Assembly (NCBI GenBank): GCA_017399915.1
Contig: JAFQAS010000002.1
Coordinates: 1-64,000, forward strand
Source of the DNA: Muribaculaceae bacterium
GTDB taxonomy: Bacteria; Bacteroidota; Bacteroidia; Bacteroidales; Muribaculaceae
Reading direction: 5' to 3'
DNA length: 64,000 nt
The translations under genes were made by a program, and so were the position numbers. A model generated the notes under the pieces. It ran no database searches and was not told the DNA's origin. It worked only from the letters and a program-made list of their open reading frames with translations. Below, piece after piece: positions 44,621 through 53,558 of this stretch (position 1 is its first letter; each line of letters begins with the position of its first letter).

Positions 44621-47600
44621 CTTCGACTAAGGATCTTTGTGATATATTTATAAGCCAACAACATCGTAAGGCTATCAGCAAGATGCTAAGTGGAAAATCG
44701 CGATGTTGCTCAGTCTACTCTTTAGCAGGCTCTGCTCCCGCATTGCTTTTTGCCGGAATGCCCTCTCTTAAATATCCCTCTCTGATTATTGGCGACAATC
44801 TTGATGATGCCGGATATATATATCACGACCTTTCCCGTATTTTGGGCGAAAAATCGGTCCTTATGTTCCCCTCGGGATATAAACGCGACATCAAATACGG
44901 ACAAATTGATGCTCCTTCTCAAATTTTACGCACCGAAGTGCTTAATCGCTGGCATTCCGATTCAAATCTGAGATATGTTGTCACCTATCCCGATGCGATT
45001 GCCGAACGTGTTGCATCAAAAGAAACCATTGCACGACACACCCTCAACCTCAAAACCAACACTATAGTCGATTTAACCGAAACGATAAAATGGTTACGCG
45101 AAAATGGATTTATCGAGGTGGACTATGTATATGAACCGGGGCATTTTGCCCTTCGCGGTTCTATTCTCGACATTTTTGGTTTCTCCAATGAGCTTCCTTA
45201 TCGCATCGACTTCTTTGGTGATGAGATTGACTCCATGCGCACTTTCAATATCGAGACTCAGCTCTCGGAACAAAAACTCGCAGAGATATCTATCACATCA
45301 AATGTGGCTCAACAATCGCATGGCGACTCTATTCTCAACTTCATAGGCGATGACACGCTCATTGCAGTGCGCGATGCGCAATACACCTTAAACCGCATTC
45401 GCGAAATTGCAAGCGAAACATTCTCCGAAAGCTCTCTTATTGCCGACGAAGGGGATAAAAATGCAATGAAACAGGTGGTTGATGCCGACGATTTTGAGAA
45501 AAAGTTTGCTCAATTTCGTCAACTACGATTCACCGCTGCCGCACAACCCGATGTAGACGCCAAAGCATCGATCAATTTCAACTGTTCGCCACAGGGCATA
45601 TATCACAAAAACTTCGACCTCATCAGCGAAGATTTCACAAAACTTCTCGCCGACGGCTATTCACTATATATCCTAAGCGATAGCGCCAAACAAATAGAAC
45701 GCTTAAAAGTGATCTTCGAAGATAGAGGCGACGACATTGTTTTTGCCCCGGTTAATTCCACTATTCACGAAGGATTTGTCGACCACACGTCGAAAAGTTG
45801 TTTCTTTACCGACCATCAGATATTCGACCGATTCCACAAATACACGCTCAAGAGCGACCGTGCGCGTTCAGGAAAATTAGCTCTTTCATTAAAGGAATTA
45901 TCATCTATCGAAGTGGGCGATTTCATTGTTCACGTCGACCATGGTGTGGGACGATTTGCCGGACTGTTACGCACCAATGTAAACGGCAAAACACAAGAGA
46001 TGATAAAACTCACATATCAAAACGATGATATCATCTTTGTTTCAATACATGCCTTGCACAAGCTGTCGAAATATAGAGGCAAAGAAGGGGTACCCCCTAA
46101 AATAAACAAACTGGGTACCGGTGCATGGAATCGCATAAAAGAACGCACCAAATCAAAACTCAAAGATATTGCCCGCGACCTCATTAAGCTCTATGCCGCA
46201 CGCAAAAACGAAACAGGATTTAGCTTCTCGCCCGACGGGTATTTGCAACAAGAGCTTGAAGCATCGTTTATCTACGAAGACACTCCCGACCAACTCACCA
46301 CCACAGCTGCTGTGAAAGCCGATATGGAGAGTCCGCGGCCTATGGACCGTTTGATTTGCGGTGATGTGGGATTTGGCAAAACTGAGATTGCTATTCGCGC
46401 CGCATTCAAAGCTGCCACCGACAATAAACAAACAGCAGTGTTAGTGCCAACTACCGTACTCGCATATCAACACTATAATACATTTAAGGACCGTTTGAAG
46501 GACTTCCCGGTAAGAGTTGACTACATATCGCGTGCACGCACTCCCAAGCAAGTGAAACAAATAATTGCCGATCTCGCCGAAGGGAAAATCGACATTCTCA
46601 TCGGCACCCACAAGCTCATTGGCAAAGATATAAAATTCAAAGACTTAGGCCTACTCGTCGTTGACGAAGAACAAAAATTTGGGGTTGCCGTAAAAGAGAA
46701 ACTTAAACAAATGAAGGTCAATGTCGACTCCCTCACTATGAGTGCCACTCCCATTCCTCGCACTTTGCAATTTTCACTAATGGGTGCCCGCGATTTATCG
46801 GCCATCACCACTCCTCCTGCCAACCGATATCCTATTGTCACCTCGGTAAATGCTCTCAATGATGACATTCTACTCGAAGCAATAAACTTTGAAATGTCGC
46901 GCAACGGACAAGTATTTATCGTTAACCATCGTATTGAAGGTCTATACGACCTCGAAAACATGGTGAAACGACTTGTGCCCGATGCTCGCACCGTGGTAGG
47001 ACACGGTCAAATGTCGCCCGACAAACTCGAGAAAGTGATTATCGACTTTGCCAACCACGATTATGATGTGTTGTTGGCAACCACAATCATCGAATCGGGT
47101 ATTGATATGCCAAACGTAAACACCATCATAATCAACAACGCTCAAAACTTCGGGTTGAGCGAATTACACCAACTAAGAGGACGCGTTGGGCGTAGCAGTC
47201 GTAAAGCTTTCTGCTACCTCCTTGTGCCTCCTCACATTCCATTATCGCCGGTATCGCGTCGCCGATTGCAAGCCATCGAAAGTTTCTCCGACCTTGGCAG
47301 CGGCATTCACATCGCAATGCAAGACCTTGATATTCGTGGAGCAGGCAACCTCCTTGGTGCCGAACAAAGTGGATTTATTGCCGACCTCGGTTATGAAACA
47401 TATCAAAAGATTCTAAAAGAAGCTGTCATCGAGCTTCGCACCGAAGAATTCTCCGATGTGCTAACCGCCGACGAGACCGACGAAAAAGAATTTGTGGCCG
47501 ACTGTGTAATCGAGAGCGATATGGAATTGCTTCTCCCTGCCATGTATGTGCCTCAAGAAAGCGAACGCATTATCCTTTACAAAGAGCTCGATAGCATTGA

Positions 47601-47958
47601 GCGTGAAATTGACTTACAAGCATTTAAAACACGCCTCACCGACCGTTTCGGAAAAATTCCGCCCGAAACAGCCGAACTATTACGTGTGCCTCGCTTGCGA
47701 CGTCTTGCCCGACAACTTGGCATCGAAAAAGTTGCATTAAAACAAGAGCGAATGTATCTTTACTTTGTCGACGAAAGCAACCGTGCCTATTACCAATCTC
47801 CTATGTTTGGCAAAATCATCAACTATATGCAACAAAATGCCCGCCGATGCCACATTCGCGAAAACAACAATCGTCGAAGCATCTCCATTGAGCAAGTCAC
47901 TACAGTGGAAACGGCAGTCGATATTCTTTCTACCATTCAATCCATGCAAGCAATTTAA
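44617..47958 (+). CDS. mfd: Transcription-repair coupling factor Mfd
   Basis: 1113 residues. UvrB-like N-terminal modules (FGDEIDSMRTFNIETQ), the RNA-polymerase-interacting domain (EVGDFIVHVDHGVGRFAG), and the SF2 translocase with GDVGFGKTEIAIRAAFKA, DEEQKFGV, SATPIPRTLQFS, HQLRGRVGRSSRKAFCYLL, followed by the C-terminal TRCF domain. It displaces RNA polymerase stalled at DNA damage and recruits UvrA. The length is standard. It is coupled to the S41 protease gene with a 4-nt overlap. Confidence 0.97.
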   Translation: MTSTKDLCDIFISQQHRKAISKMLSGKSRCCSVYSLAGSAPALLFAGMPSLKYPSLIIGDNLDDAGYIYHDLSRILGEKSVLMFPSGYKRDIKYGQIDAPSQILRTEVLNRWHSDSNLRYVVTYPDAIAERVASKETIARHTLNLKTNTIVDLTETIKWLRENGFIEVDYVYEPGHFALRGSILDIFGFSNELPYRIDFFGDEIDSMRTFNIETQLSEQKLAEISITSNVAQQSHGDSILNFIGDDTLIAVRDAQYTLNRIREIASETFSESSLIADEGDKNAMKQVVDADDFEKKFAQFRQLRFTAAAQPDVDAKASINFNCSPQGIYHKNFDLISEDFTKLLADGYSLYILSDSAKQIERLKVIFEDRGDDIVFAPVNSTIHEGFVDHTSKSCFFTDHQIFDRFHKYTLKSDRARSGKLALSLKELSSIEVGDFIVHVDHGVGRFAGLLRTNVNGKTQEMIKLTYQNDDIIFVSIHALHKLSKYRGKEGVPPKINKLGTGAWNRIKERTKSKLKDIARDLIKLYAARKNETGFSFSPDGYLQQELEASFIYEDTPDQLTTTAAVKADMESPRPMDRLICGDVGFGKTEIAIRAAFKAATDNKQTAVLVPTTVLAYQHYNTFKDRLKDFPVRVDYISRARTPKQVKQIIADLAEGKIDILIGTHKLIGKDIKFKDLGLLVVDEEQKFGVAVKEKLKQMKVNVDSLTMSATPIPRTLQFSLMGARDLSAITTPPANRYPIVTSVNALNDDILLEAINFEMSRNGQVFIVNHRIEGLYDLENMVKRLVPDARTVVGHGQMSPDKLEKVIIDFANHDYDVLLATTIIESGIDMPNVNTIIINNAQNFGLSELHQLRGRVGRSSRKAFCYLLVPPHIPLSPVSRRRLQAIESFSDLGSGIHIAMQDLDIRGAGNLLGAEQSGFIADLGYETYQKILKEAVIELRTEEFSDVLTADETDEKEFVADCVIESDMELLLPAMYVPQESERIILYKELDSIEREIDLQAFKTRLTDRFGKIPPETAELLRVPRLRRLARQLGIEKVALKQERMYLYFVDESNRAYYQSPMFGKIINYMQQNARRCHIRENNNRRSISIEQVTTVETAVDILSTIQSMQAI

Positions 47959-48051
47959 TTGCTGCTTCTATATTTTTTGAAATTATTTCCTAATACGGTA
48001 TTTATAGAAATAATTCTCAACTCTCAATCATCAATTCTCAATTATTATCAT

Positions 48052-48059
48052 TATCTTTG
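48052..48059 (+). promoter_or_regulatory. -7 element of the yqeY-serS operon
   Basis: TATCTTTG, perfect TAnnTTTG, 28 nt before the ATG at 48088. The region just upstream (about 48012-48045) has short repeats of the type TCTCAATTCTCAA. Confidence 0.5.
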
Positions 48060-48087
48060 CACATTAATTAAAATTAAGGCTAAAAAT

Positions 48088-48537
48088 ATGGACATTTTTG
48101 ACAAAATTGGGGCCGACATTAAAGCTGCTATGTTGGCACGCGACAAAGTGAGACTCGAAGCTCTTCGTGGCATAAAAAAAGAGTTTCTTGAAGCTAAAAC
48201 TGCAAAAGGTGGCGACGGCACTCTTAGTGACGACGCTGCTATGAAAGTGTTGGTTAAAATGGTAAAACAACGCAAAGAAAGTGCTCGTATCTACCAAGAA
48301 CAAAATCGCCCCGAGCTTGCCGAAGGTGAACTCGCCGAAGCTGCCGTTATCGAAGAATATCTCCCAAAACAATTGAGCGAAGAGGAACTCACTGCCGAAT
48401 TGAAAAAAATAATCGAACAAGTAGGTGCTACTTCAGCTAAAGAAATGGGTAAGGTAATGGGCGTTGCAAGCAAAGCTCTTGCCGGTCGCGCCGATGGCCG
48501 TATGATTTCGGCTAAAGTTAAAGAACTTCTTGCTTAA
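48088..48537 (+). CDS. GatB/YqeY domain protein
   Basis: 149 residues from ATG 48088; upstream in-frame starts cross the promoter and add a hydrophobic non-family leader. MDIFDKIGADIKAAMLARDKVRLEALRGIKKEFLEAKT, VKQRKESARIYQEQNRPELAEGELAEAAVIEEYLPKQLSEEEL and MGKVMGVASKALAGRADGRMIS are the full YqeY plan: a helical bundle followed by the tRNA-binding-type C-terminal subdomain. The function is not established; it may act on tRNA. It is usually next to ftsZ in Bacteroidetes but here precedes serS by 33 nt. Confidence 0.92.
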   Translation: MDIFDKIGADIKAAMLARDKVRLEALRGIKKEFLEAKTAKGGDGTLSDDAAMKVLVKMVKQRKESARIYQEQNRPELAEGELAEAAVIEEYLPKQLSEEELTAELKKIIEQVGATSAKEMGKVMGVASKALAGRADGRMISAKVKELLA

Positions 48538-48570
48538 GATTTTTATATTGACAAATAAAATATAATAGAT

Positions 48571-49842
48571 ATGCTTACTATTGCTCAAATCAAAGAGAAT
48601 CCTCAATATATCATTGAACGTCTTGGCGTGAAAGGCTTTGACGGCAATGAAGCTATTGCCAAAGTGCTTGAATTAGATGGTAACCGCCGTCAACTTCAAC
48701 TCAACAACGACAATCAAGCTGCCGAACTCAACAAATATGCCGCTACAATCGGTAAATTGATGAAAGAAGGCAAAAAAGATGAAGCTCAAGAAGCTAAAAA
48801 TGCCGTTGCAGCACTCAAAGAATCACAAAAAGCTATTGCCGAACAGCTTGCCGGCGTGGAAGAAGAAATCAAAAACATTCTCCTTTCTATCCCCAATATC
48901 CCATGCGAAATGGTGCCCGAAGGCCGCACTGCCGAGGATAATGTGGTAGAAAAAGAAGGTGGCGTGATGCCTGCTCTCGGTGAAGAAGCTCTTCCCCACT
49001 GGGATCTTGCAAAGAAATACAACCTCATCGACTTTGATTTGGGAGTGAAAATCACAGGTGCAGGATTCCCTGTATATATCGGCAAAGGTGCTCGCCTACA
49101 ACGCGCTCTTATCCAATTCTTCCTCGACCAAGCTGGTGAATCGGGATATCTCGAAGTGCAACCTCCTTATGTTGTTAATGAAGCATCGGGCTATGGCACA
49201 GGACAACTCCCCGACAAAGAAGGACAAATGTATCATTGTCAACTCGATAATCTATATCTTATCCCCACTGCCGAAGTGCCTGTTACCAACATCTATCGCG
49301 ATGTGATTCTCACCGACGACAAATTGCCGGTTAAGAATTGTGCTTATTCTGCATGTTTCCGTCGCGAAGCTGGTAGCTATGGCAAAGATGTACGCGGGTT
49401 GAACCGTCTACACCAATTCGACAAAGTGGAAATTGTGCGCATCGAAAAACCCGAAAATTCTTATGCAGCTCTCGAAGAAATGAAAGATCACGTGCAAGGA
49501 TTGCTCGACAAACTCGGTTTGCCTTGGCACATTCTTCGTCTTTGCGGTGGCGACATGAGCTTCACTTCGGCTATCACTTTCGACTTTGAAGTGTATTCTG
49601 CCGCACAAAAACGTTGGCTCGAAGTTTCATCGGTTTCTAACTTTGAAACATACCAAGCCAACCGTTTGAAATGTCGTTATCGTGGCGAAGACAAAAAGAC
49701 TCACTTATGCCACACCCTCAACGGCTCAGCTCTCGCATTGCCTCGTATCATGGCTGCATTGCTCGAAAACAACCAAACACCCGAAGGCATCGTAGTGCCT
49801 GAATGTTTGCGCCGTTACACCGGCTTCGACATCATCAACTAA
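48571..49842 (+). CDS. serS: Seryl-tRNA synthetase
   Basis: 423 residues. An N-terminal coiled-coil arm (about 30-110) and a class II catalytic core: VQPPYVVNEASGYGTGQLP (motif 1 region), CFRREAGSYGKDVRGLNRLHQF (motif 2), and NGSALALPRIMAALLENNQ (motif 3). Last gene of the unit with yqeY; strong terminator at 49865-49897. Confidence 0.97.
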   Translation: MLTIAQIKENPQYIIERLGVKGFDGNEAIAKVLELDGNRRQLQLNNDNQAAELNKYAATIGKLMKEGKKDEAQEAKNAVAALKESQKAIAEQLAGVEEEIKNILLSIPNIPCEMVPEGRTAEDNVVEKEGGVMPALGEEALPHWDLAKKYNLIDFDLGVKITGAGFPVYIGKGARLQRALIQFFLDQAGESGYLEVQPPYVVNEASGYGTGQLPDKEGQMYHCQLDNLYLIPTAEVPVTNIYRDVILTDDKLPVKNCAYSACFRREAGSYGKDVRGLNRLHQFDKVEIVRIEKPENSYAALEEMKDHVQGLLDKLGLPWHILRLCGGDMSFTSAITFDFEVYSAAQKRWLEVSSVSNFETYQANRLKCRYRGEDKKTHLCHTLNGSALALPRIMAALLENNQTPEGIVVPECLRRYTGFDIIN

Positions 49843-49864
49843 TCTACTAATTCATTGTAATACG

Positions 49865-49897
49865 ACAAAAGGATGCATCGTTGATGCATCCTTTTGT
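49865..49897 (+). terminator. Terminator of serS
   Basis: 15-bp perfect stem (ACAAAAGGATGCATC with its complement) and a GTT loop, followed by GTTTTTATTTT. Confidence 0.85.
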
Positions 49898-50055
49898 GTT
49901 TTTATTTTACACATTACTGTTTTATCTTAGTCACACTATTCATTAGGCTTATTTTTCAAATAACCTAAATTATTCATAAGCAAATACTTAAAGTTTTTTA
50001 TACCCCCTCAAAAAAAAGGACCAAAATGGACCAATCGTAAAAGTCCATATTTATT

Positions 50056-50063
50056 TATATTTG
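50056..50063 (+). promoter_or_regulatory. -7 element of the SPFH/GYF_2 cluster
   Basis: TATATTTG, perfect TAnnTTTG, 41 nt before the ATG at 50105. No TTG at the -33 position. Confidence 0.45.
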
Positions 50064-50104
50064 TAAAATCAATTATTTAAAGTTTAACTCTAAATTAAAT
50101 ACAT

Positions 50105-51187
50105 ATGTATAACGAAAAAATCGAGGCTTTAATAAAAGCTGCGTTAGCCGATGGAGAACTAACAGAAAAAGAAAAACAAATTTTGTTTAAAAAAGCGCAA
50201 GAAGAAGGTATTGATCTTGATGAATTTGAAATGGTATTAGATGCAAAATTATTTGAACTTAAAAAGACCAATCAACCTGCTACTCATTCTGCTCCAAAAT
50301 CTGATAAGTTTGGTGATGTAAGAAAATGTCCTGCTTGTGGCGCAATAATGAAATCTTTTCAAACAAAGTGTACTGACTGCGGTCACGAATTTTCAAATGT
50401 TGATTCTGTTCAATCTGCAAATAAATTATTTGATTTGTTACAAGCATGTGAATTGCGTAAATCTCAAGAATTATCTGCTCATGATGTTGAAAAAAATCGT
50501 CGTTTGGAACAATTGGCAAAAATACAAAAAGAAGGAGATTCATCTTTAGCTAAAATTTTCTCTGGCTCAAACAGAAAAGAACGAGATGATGAAGAAAGGG
50601 AGGATTTGATACGAGAACTTAATAGACAAGCGAGAGATATTGAGAAAAAGTATACTGTTGAAAAAGCTCATATTATAAAGACATATCCAGTCCCCAATTC
50701 AAAAGAAGACTTGCTGGAAATGTTAGCTATGGCTACAAGTAGTGCTTATGATAACGATGGACATATTGGACCGGAAGAGGAAGTTTGGATTCAAAAAACA
50801 GACCAAATATATCAAAAGATAATTATATGTGCTGCAGGAGATAGAGTAATTTTAGATCAAGCAACAAATATGATTGTTTCGTTAATGAGACGTCTTCCGG
50901 AAAGATACAAAAATTTCACTCAAATACCCAAAGAGGTTCAAGCTAAATTGAAAGAAGATATTAAAGCTGCAAAGAAAGCCGCCAATGATGAAAAAAAAGA
51001 TGTTTTAATCAACTTAATAAAAGGATGGAGAGGAATTGCAATAGGTGTATGTTTATTGATAATGTTAATCGGTTTTGCTGTAGACGGCGGTATAGCATTC
51101 CTCGGATTTATCGGTTGTATTGTTTTTATAGTATTGCTTGTAAAAAAATATAAGTCAGAAACAGTTGAAATAAAAATTTATCAATAA
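50105..51187 (+). CDS. TerB-like / zinc-ribbon membrane protein
   Basis: 360 residues. Residues 1-52 are a small acidic helical unit like the TerB-related domain (IEALIKAALADGELTEKEKQILFKKAQEEGIDLDEFEMVL). A zinc ribbon follows with Cys75, Cys78, Cys89 and Cys92 (CPACG, CTDCG). Residues about 115-200 are a charged coiled coil, then a helical TerB-like part (about 205-290), and two membrane helices near the C-terminus (about 308-350). The architecture recalls YdjG of the B. subtilis PspA-YdjGHI membrane-stress group. The gene looks more AT-rich than its neighbours. It lies 20 nt before the SPFH gene. Confidence 0.75.
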   Translation: MYNEKIEALIKAALADGELTEKEKQILFKKAQEEGIDLDEFEMVLDAKLFELKKTNQPATHSAPKSDKFGDVRKCPACGAIMKSFQTKCTDCGHEFSNVDSVQSANKLFDLLQACELRKSQELSAHDVEKNRRLEQLAKIQKEGDSSLAKIFSGSNRKERDDEEREDLIRELNRQARDIEKKYTVEKAHIIKTYPVPNSKEDLLEMLAMATSSAYDNDGHIGPEEEVWIQKTDQIYQKIIICAAGDRVILDQATNMIVSLMRRLPERYKNFTQIPKEVQAKLKEDIKAAKKAANDEKKDVLINLIKGWRGIAIGVCLLIMLIGFAVDGGIAFLGFIGCIVFIVLLVKKYKSETVEIKIYQ

Positions 51188-51207
51188 GATTTAGACAACA
51201 CATAATT

Positions 51208-52575
51208 ATGGGCTTTTTTGGAAGAGGAAAAGGTGGCGGATTGATGAATGTAATCCGTTGCGACCAAGAAGAATACTTGGTGTGGAAGTGGCGCCCGCTT
51301 GATCAAGAATTAAATTCCACTACTCGTGAAAATTCTATTCGTTATGGCAGTAGTTTACGAGTGAAAGATGGTGAGGTTGCCGTTTTTGTTTATAAACAAA
51401 AAGATGGCCCTTGTCAAGATTTTATCGTAGGTCCATATGATGATACCATCAAGACTGCCAATTTCCCTGTATTGTCAAGTATTGTAGGGTTGGCGTTTGG
51501 AGGGGAGTCTCCGTTCCAAGCCGAGATCTACTTTATTAACTTGGCCGGAGTGGTGCAGGTGAAATTCGGAATCCCATATTTTGATGTTGCCGATCCTCGT
51601 TTTTTAGACTTTACTGTGCCTGTTTCCGCTGCCGGATCCATAACATTTAACATATCAGATTATAAGGCTTTTATTAAAGCACATAGGCTGATTGACTTTA
51701 ATTTGGAGACATTCAAAACCCAAATAGCCGATGCGGTAAAACGTCGTGTAAAAGGTGCGATAAGTAATGCTCCGAGTGATTTTGGTTTCCCTGTGGTGCA
51801 AATAGAGCGAAAGATAGATGAAATAAGCGATAGAATTCAAGAGAAACTCAAAGTGGATTTTGAAGATTTTGCGATAAATCTTAAACGCTTCGATTTGTCA
51901 AGAATGGAAGCTGATAAGGAAAGCGAAGGGTGGCAAGAATTGAGAAAAATTACAGCAGGGGTTCAGAGTGATACCATTTTGGCTCAAAGTCAAGTGAATA
52001 TCAAGAATATAAAAGATATGCAAGCTATCAATGCCGAAAATATGCAAGAATCATTGCGTATTCAACGCGAAGAGGCGCAACGTGCGCAACGCTTGCAATC
52101 AGAATCTACATATATTGGTGCTCATGCTCTTGACCAACAAGCCGCCGTGCTACAAACAGCAGCGCAAAACCTTGGTTCAATGAGTTCAATGGGTGATGGT
52201 GGTGGCGGCATGAATCCTGCCGGAATGATGACCGGAATGATGATGGGTGGCGCTATGGGTAGCCAAATGGCCGGAATGATGAACCAAATGGGCAATGCAA
52301 TGAATGGCCAATTTGCCAATCAGATGAACACCCCTCCACCTCCTCCCGGCGTGCAATATATGTTGTCGGTAAATGGTCAGCAAGCGGGTCCGTTTAATAT
52401 GCAACAATTGCAACAGTTGGTGCAACAAGGGCAATTGACTCCACAAACATATGTGTGGAAACAAGGTATGCAAAATTGGGAATTGGCAGGAAATGTGGCA
52501 GAGTTAGCTCCGCTATTTATGCCGGCTACACCACCACCTCCTCCCGGAATGCCTCCTATGCCTCCCGCTCAATAA
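51208..52575 (+). CDS. SPFH-domain protein with C-terminal GYF_2 domain
   Basis: 455 residues. The N-terminal two-thirds (about 10-290) is an SPFH (stomatin/prohibitin) domain of the COG4260/virion-core-like group, with NVIRCDQEEYLVWKWRP, EVAVFVYKQKDGPCQDFIVGPYDD and a membrane-scaffold helix (DTILAQSQVNIKNIKDMQAINAENMQESLRIQREEAQRA). A Gly/Met-rich linker (about 320-370) leads to a GYF_2 domain (YMLSVNGQQAGPFNMQQLQQ ... TYVWKQGMQNWELAG), then a Pro-rich tail. Family members usually end in a zinc ribbon; here GYF_2 takes that place. It is probably a membrane-microdomain scaffold. Confidence 0.85.
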   Translation: MGFFGRGKGGGLMNVIRCDQEEYLVWKWRPLDQELNSTTRENSIRYGSSLRVKDGEVAVFVYKQKDGPCQDFIVGPYDDTIKTANFPVLSSIVGLAFGGESPFQAEIYFINLAGVVQVKFGIPYFDVADPRFLDFTVPVSAAGSITFNISDYKAFIKAHRLIDFNLETFKTQIADAVKRRVKGAISNAPSDFGFPVVQIERKIDEISDRIQEKLKVDFEDFAINLKRFDLSRMEADKESEGWQELRKITAGVQSDTILAQSQVNIKNIKDMQAINAENMQESLRIQREEAQRAQRLQSESTYIGAHALDQQAAVLQTAAQNLGSMSSMGDGGGGMNPAGMMTGMMMGGAMGSQMAGMMNQMGNAMNGQFANQMNTPPPPPGVQYMLSVNGQQAGPFNMQQLQQLVQQGQLTPQTYVWKQGMQNWELAGNVAELAPLFMPATPPPPPGMPPMPPAQ

Positions 52576-52595
52576 TATTTTAATAGTTGTCGATT

Positions 52596-52937
52596 ATGGA
52601 AAATGATTTTAATTCAATAGATCGTCTTGTAGAGTTTGGAATGAGCATTGCAGTTGCGCAACAAATGGTAAATACCATGAATTACGCAATGAATAATATG
52701 GCAGCGCCCGGAGTGGGTACAACCGCCACAACTCAACTACAACAACAAGGCTTTTATGCCGCCATAGATGGCGAGCAAGCCGGGCCATTAAGTGAACAAG
52801 AACTGAATATTCTTGTGCAAAATGGCAAACTTACCCCCGACACACTTGTGTGGCGTCGTGGAATGGACGGCTGGACTTTTGCTCGCAAGGTGAGTGAAAT
52901 ATGCAAATTGTTTTTATTAAACAATATCTCGTTATAA
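52596..52937 (+). CDS. Small GYF_2 domain protein
   Basis: 113 residues from the ATG at 52596; an in-frame TTG three codons upstream is a weaker choice. Residues 1-50 (DFNSIDRLVEFGMSIAVAQQMVNTMN) are helical with a Met/Ala/Gln stretch. Residues 50-105 are a GYF_2 domain (FYAAIDGEQAGPLSEQELNIL, LVWRRGMDGWTFARKVSE) similar to that of the SPFH protein. The two may bind the same proline-rich tail or a shared partner. Its stop overlaps the next ATG as TAATG. Confidence 0.8.
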   Translation: MENDFNSIDRLVEFGMSIAVAQQMVNTMNYAMNNMAAPGVGTTATTQLQQQGFYAAIDGEQAGPLSEQELNILVQNGKLTPDTLVWRRGMDGWTFARKVSEICKLFLLNNISL

Positions 52938-53287
52938 TGAAAATAGATTGGATAAAGGCAATATTAATATTTATTCTTGCTATAATGGCAACATGGGGGT
53001 GTTATGAAATAAGTAAGGATAATGAGCCTCAGTATTTTGTGGCAACAATAACTTCTTTTTTGTCATTATCAATAACAGGGGTTCTATCTATTGCTATAAA
53101 ATTTGAAAATGGCAGACAATCAGCACTTGTTAGGACGATATCAATAGTGATGTTTATCATATTTTTAATAAGTTGTTTGTCTTTTGCTCCATTTGCATTT
53201 AACATCCCAGTATTCATTATATGTCATATTGTATTATTACTTATTTATTTATTGATAATTATTAAACTTAACAACGTGGATTATTAA
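52937..53287 (+). CDS. Small four-helix membrane protein
   Basis: 116 residues with about four hydrophobic helices: WIKAILIFILAIMATWG, YFVATITSFLSLSITGVLSI, TISIVMFIIFLISCLSFAP and VFIICHIVLLLIYLLIIIKL. No recognisable family. Coupled by TAATG to the GYF_2 gene, so it belongs to the same unit; it may be the membrane partner of the SPFH scaffold. Followed by a terminator at 53296-53332. Confidence 0.75.
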   Translation: MKIDWIKAILIFILAIMATWGCYEISKDNEPQYFVATITSFLSLSITGVLSIAIKFENGRQSALVRTISIVMFIIFLISCLSFAPFAFNIPVFIICHIVLLLIYLLIIIKLNNVDY

Positions 53288-53295
53288 CCTATCAT

Positions 53296-53332
53296 AAAGG
53301 CAGTGAATCAAAAATGACTCACTGCTTTTTTT
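53296..53332 (+). terminator. Terminator of the SPFH/GYF_2 cluster
   Basis: GCAGTGA/TCACTGC stem (53300-53306 and 53319-53325) with an A/T-rich flank and a T-run, 9 nt after the stop. Confidence 0.75.
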
Positions 53333-53420
53333 ATCACGCAAACACACCTTTTTGTCACATAAACTCATTAGTTTGTCACATTTGAGGGTTAGGATATACT
53401 CTCAACCTATCTCTTCTCAT

Positions 53421-53537
53421 TATCTTTGCAATAGAAAACTAAAAATTAAAGGGAATATCCCTTCCGAAATATAATCGTTTTTATAGTTTTAGTTTGATTG
53501 AAAGGAGGGGAGCAAACAATGTTGTTTGCTCCCCTCC
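53421..53537 (+). ncRNA. Possible small RNA ending at a strong hairpin
   Basis: In the 270-nt gap between two convergent units a perfect -7 box TATCTTTG (53421-53428) faces right with no gene to serve; the first gene beyond it is on the opposite strand. About 75 nt later is the 16-bp hairpin at 53504-53537. The stretch in between has self-complementary parts: AAAACTAAAA near 53436-53446 can pair with TTTTAGTTT near 53486-53495, and GGGAATATCCC is a small palindrome. No -33 box is seen, so this is a weak candidate. Confidence 0.3.
53504..53537 (-). terminator. Strong hairpin after the LD-carboxypeptidase operon
   Basis: 16-bp perfect stem (GGAGGGGAGCAAACAA with its complement) and a 2-nt spacer. 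It lies 22 nt past the LD-carboxypeptidase stop and most likely ends that minus-strand operon; it could also end a rightward transcript. Confidence 0.8.
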
Positions 53538-53558
53538 ATCATTTCTTATATTATATGT

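Noticed and set aside
47959-48087. A 43-codon upstream extension of the YqeY frame
   Set aside because: It crosses the -7 box and intergenic repeats and adds a hydrophobic leader not seen in the family; the ATG at 48088 starts at the conserved first residues.
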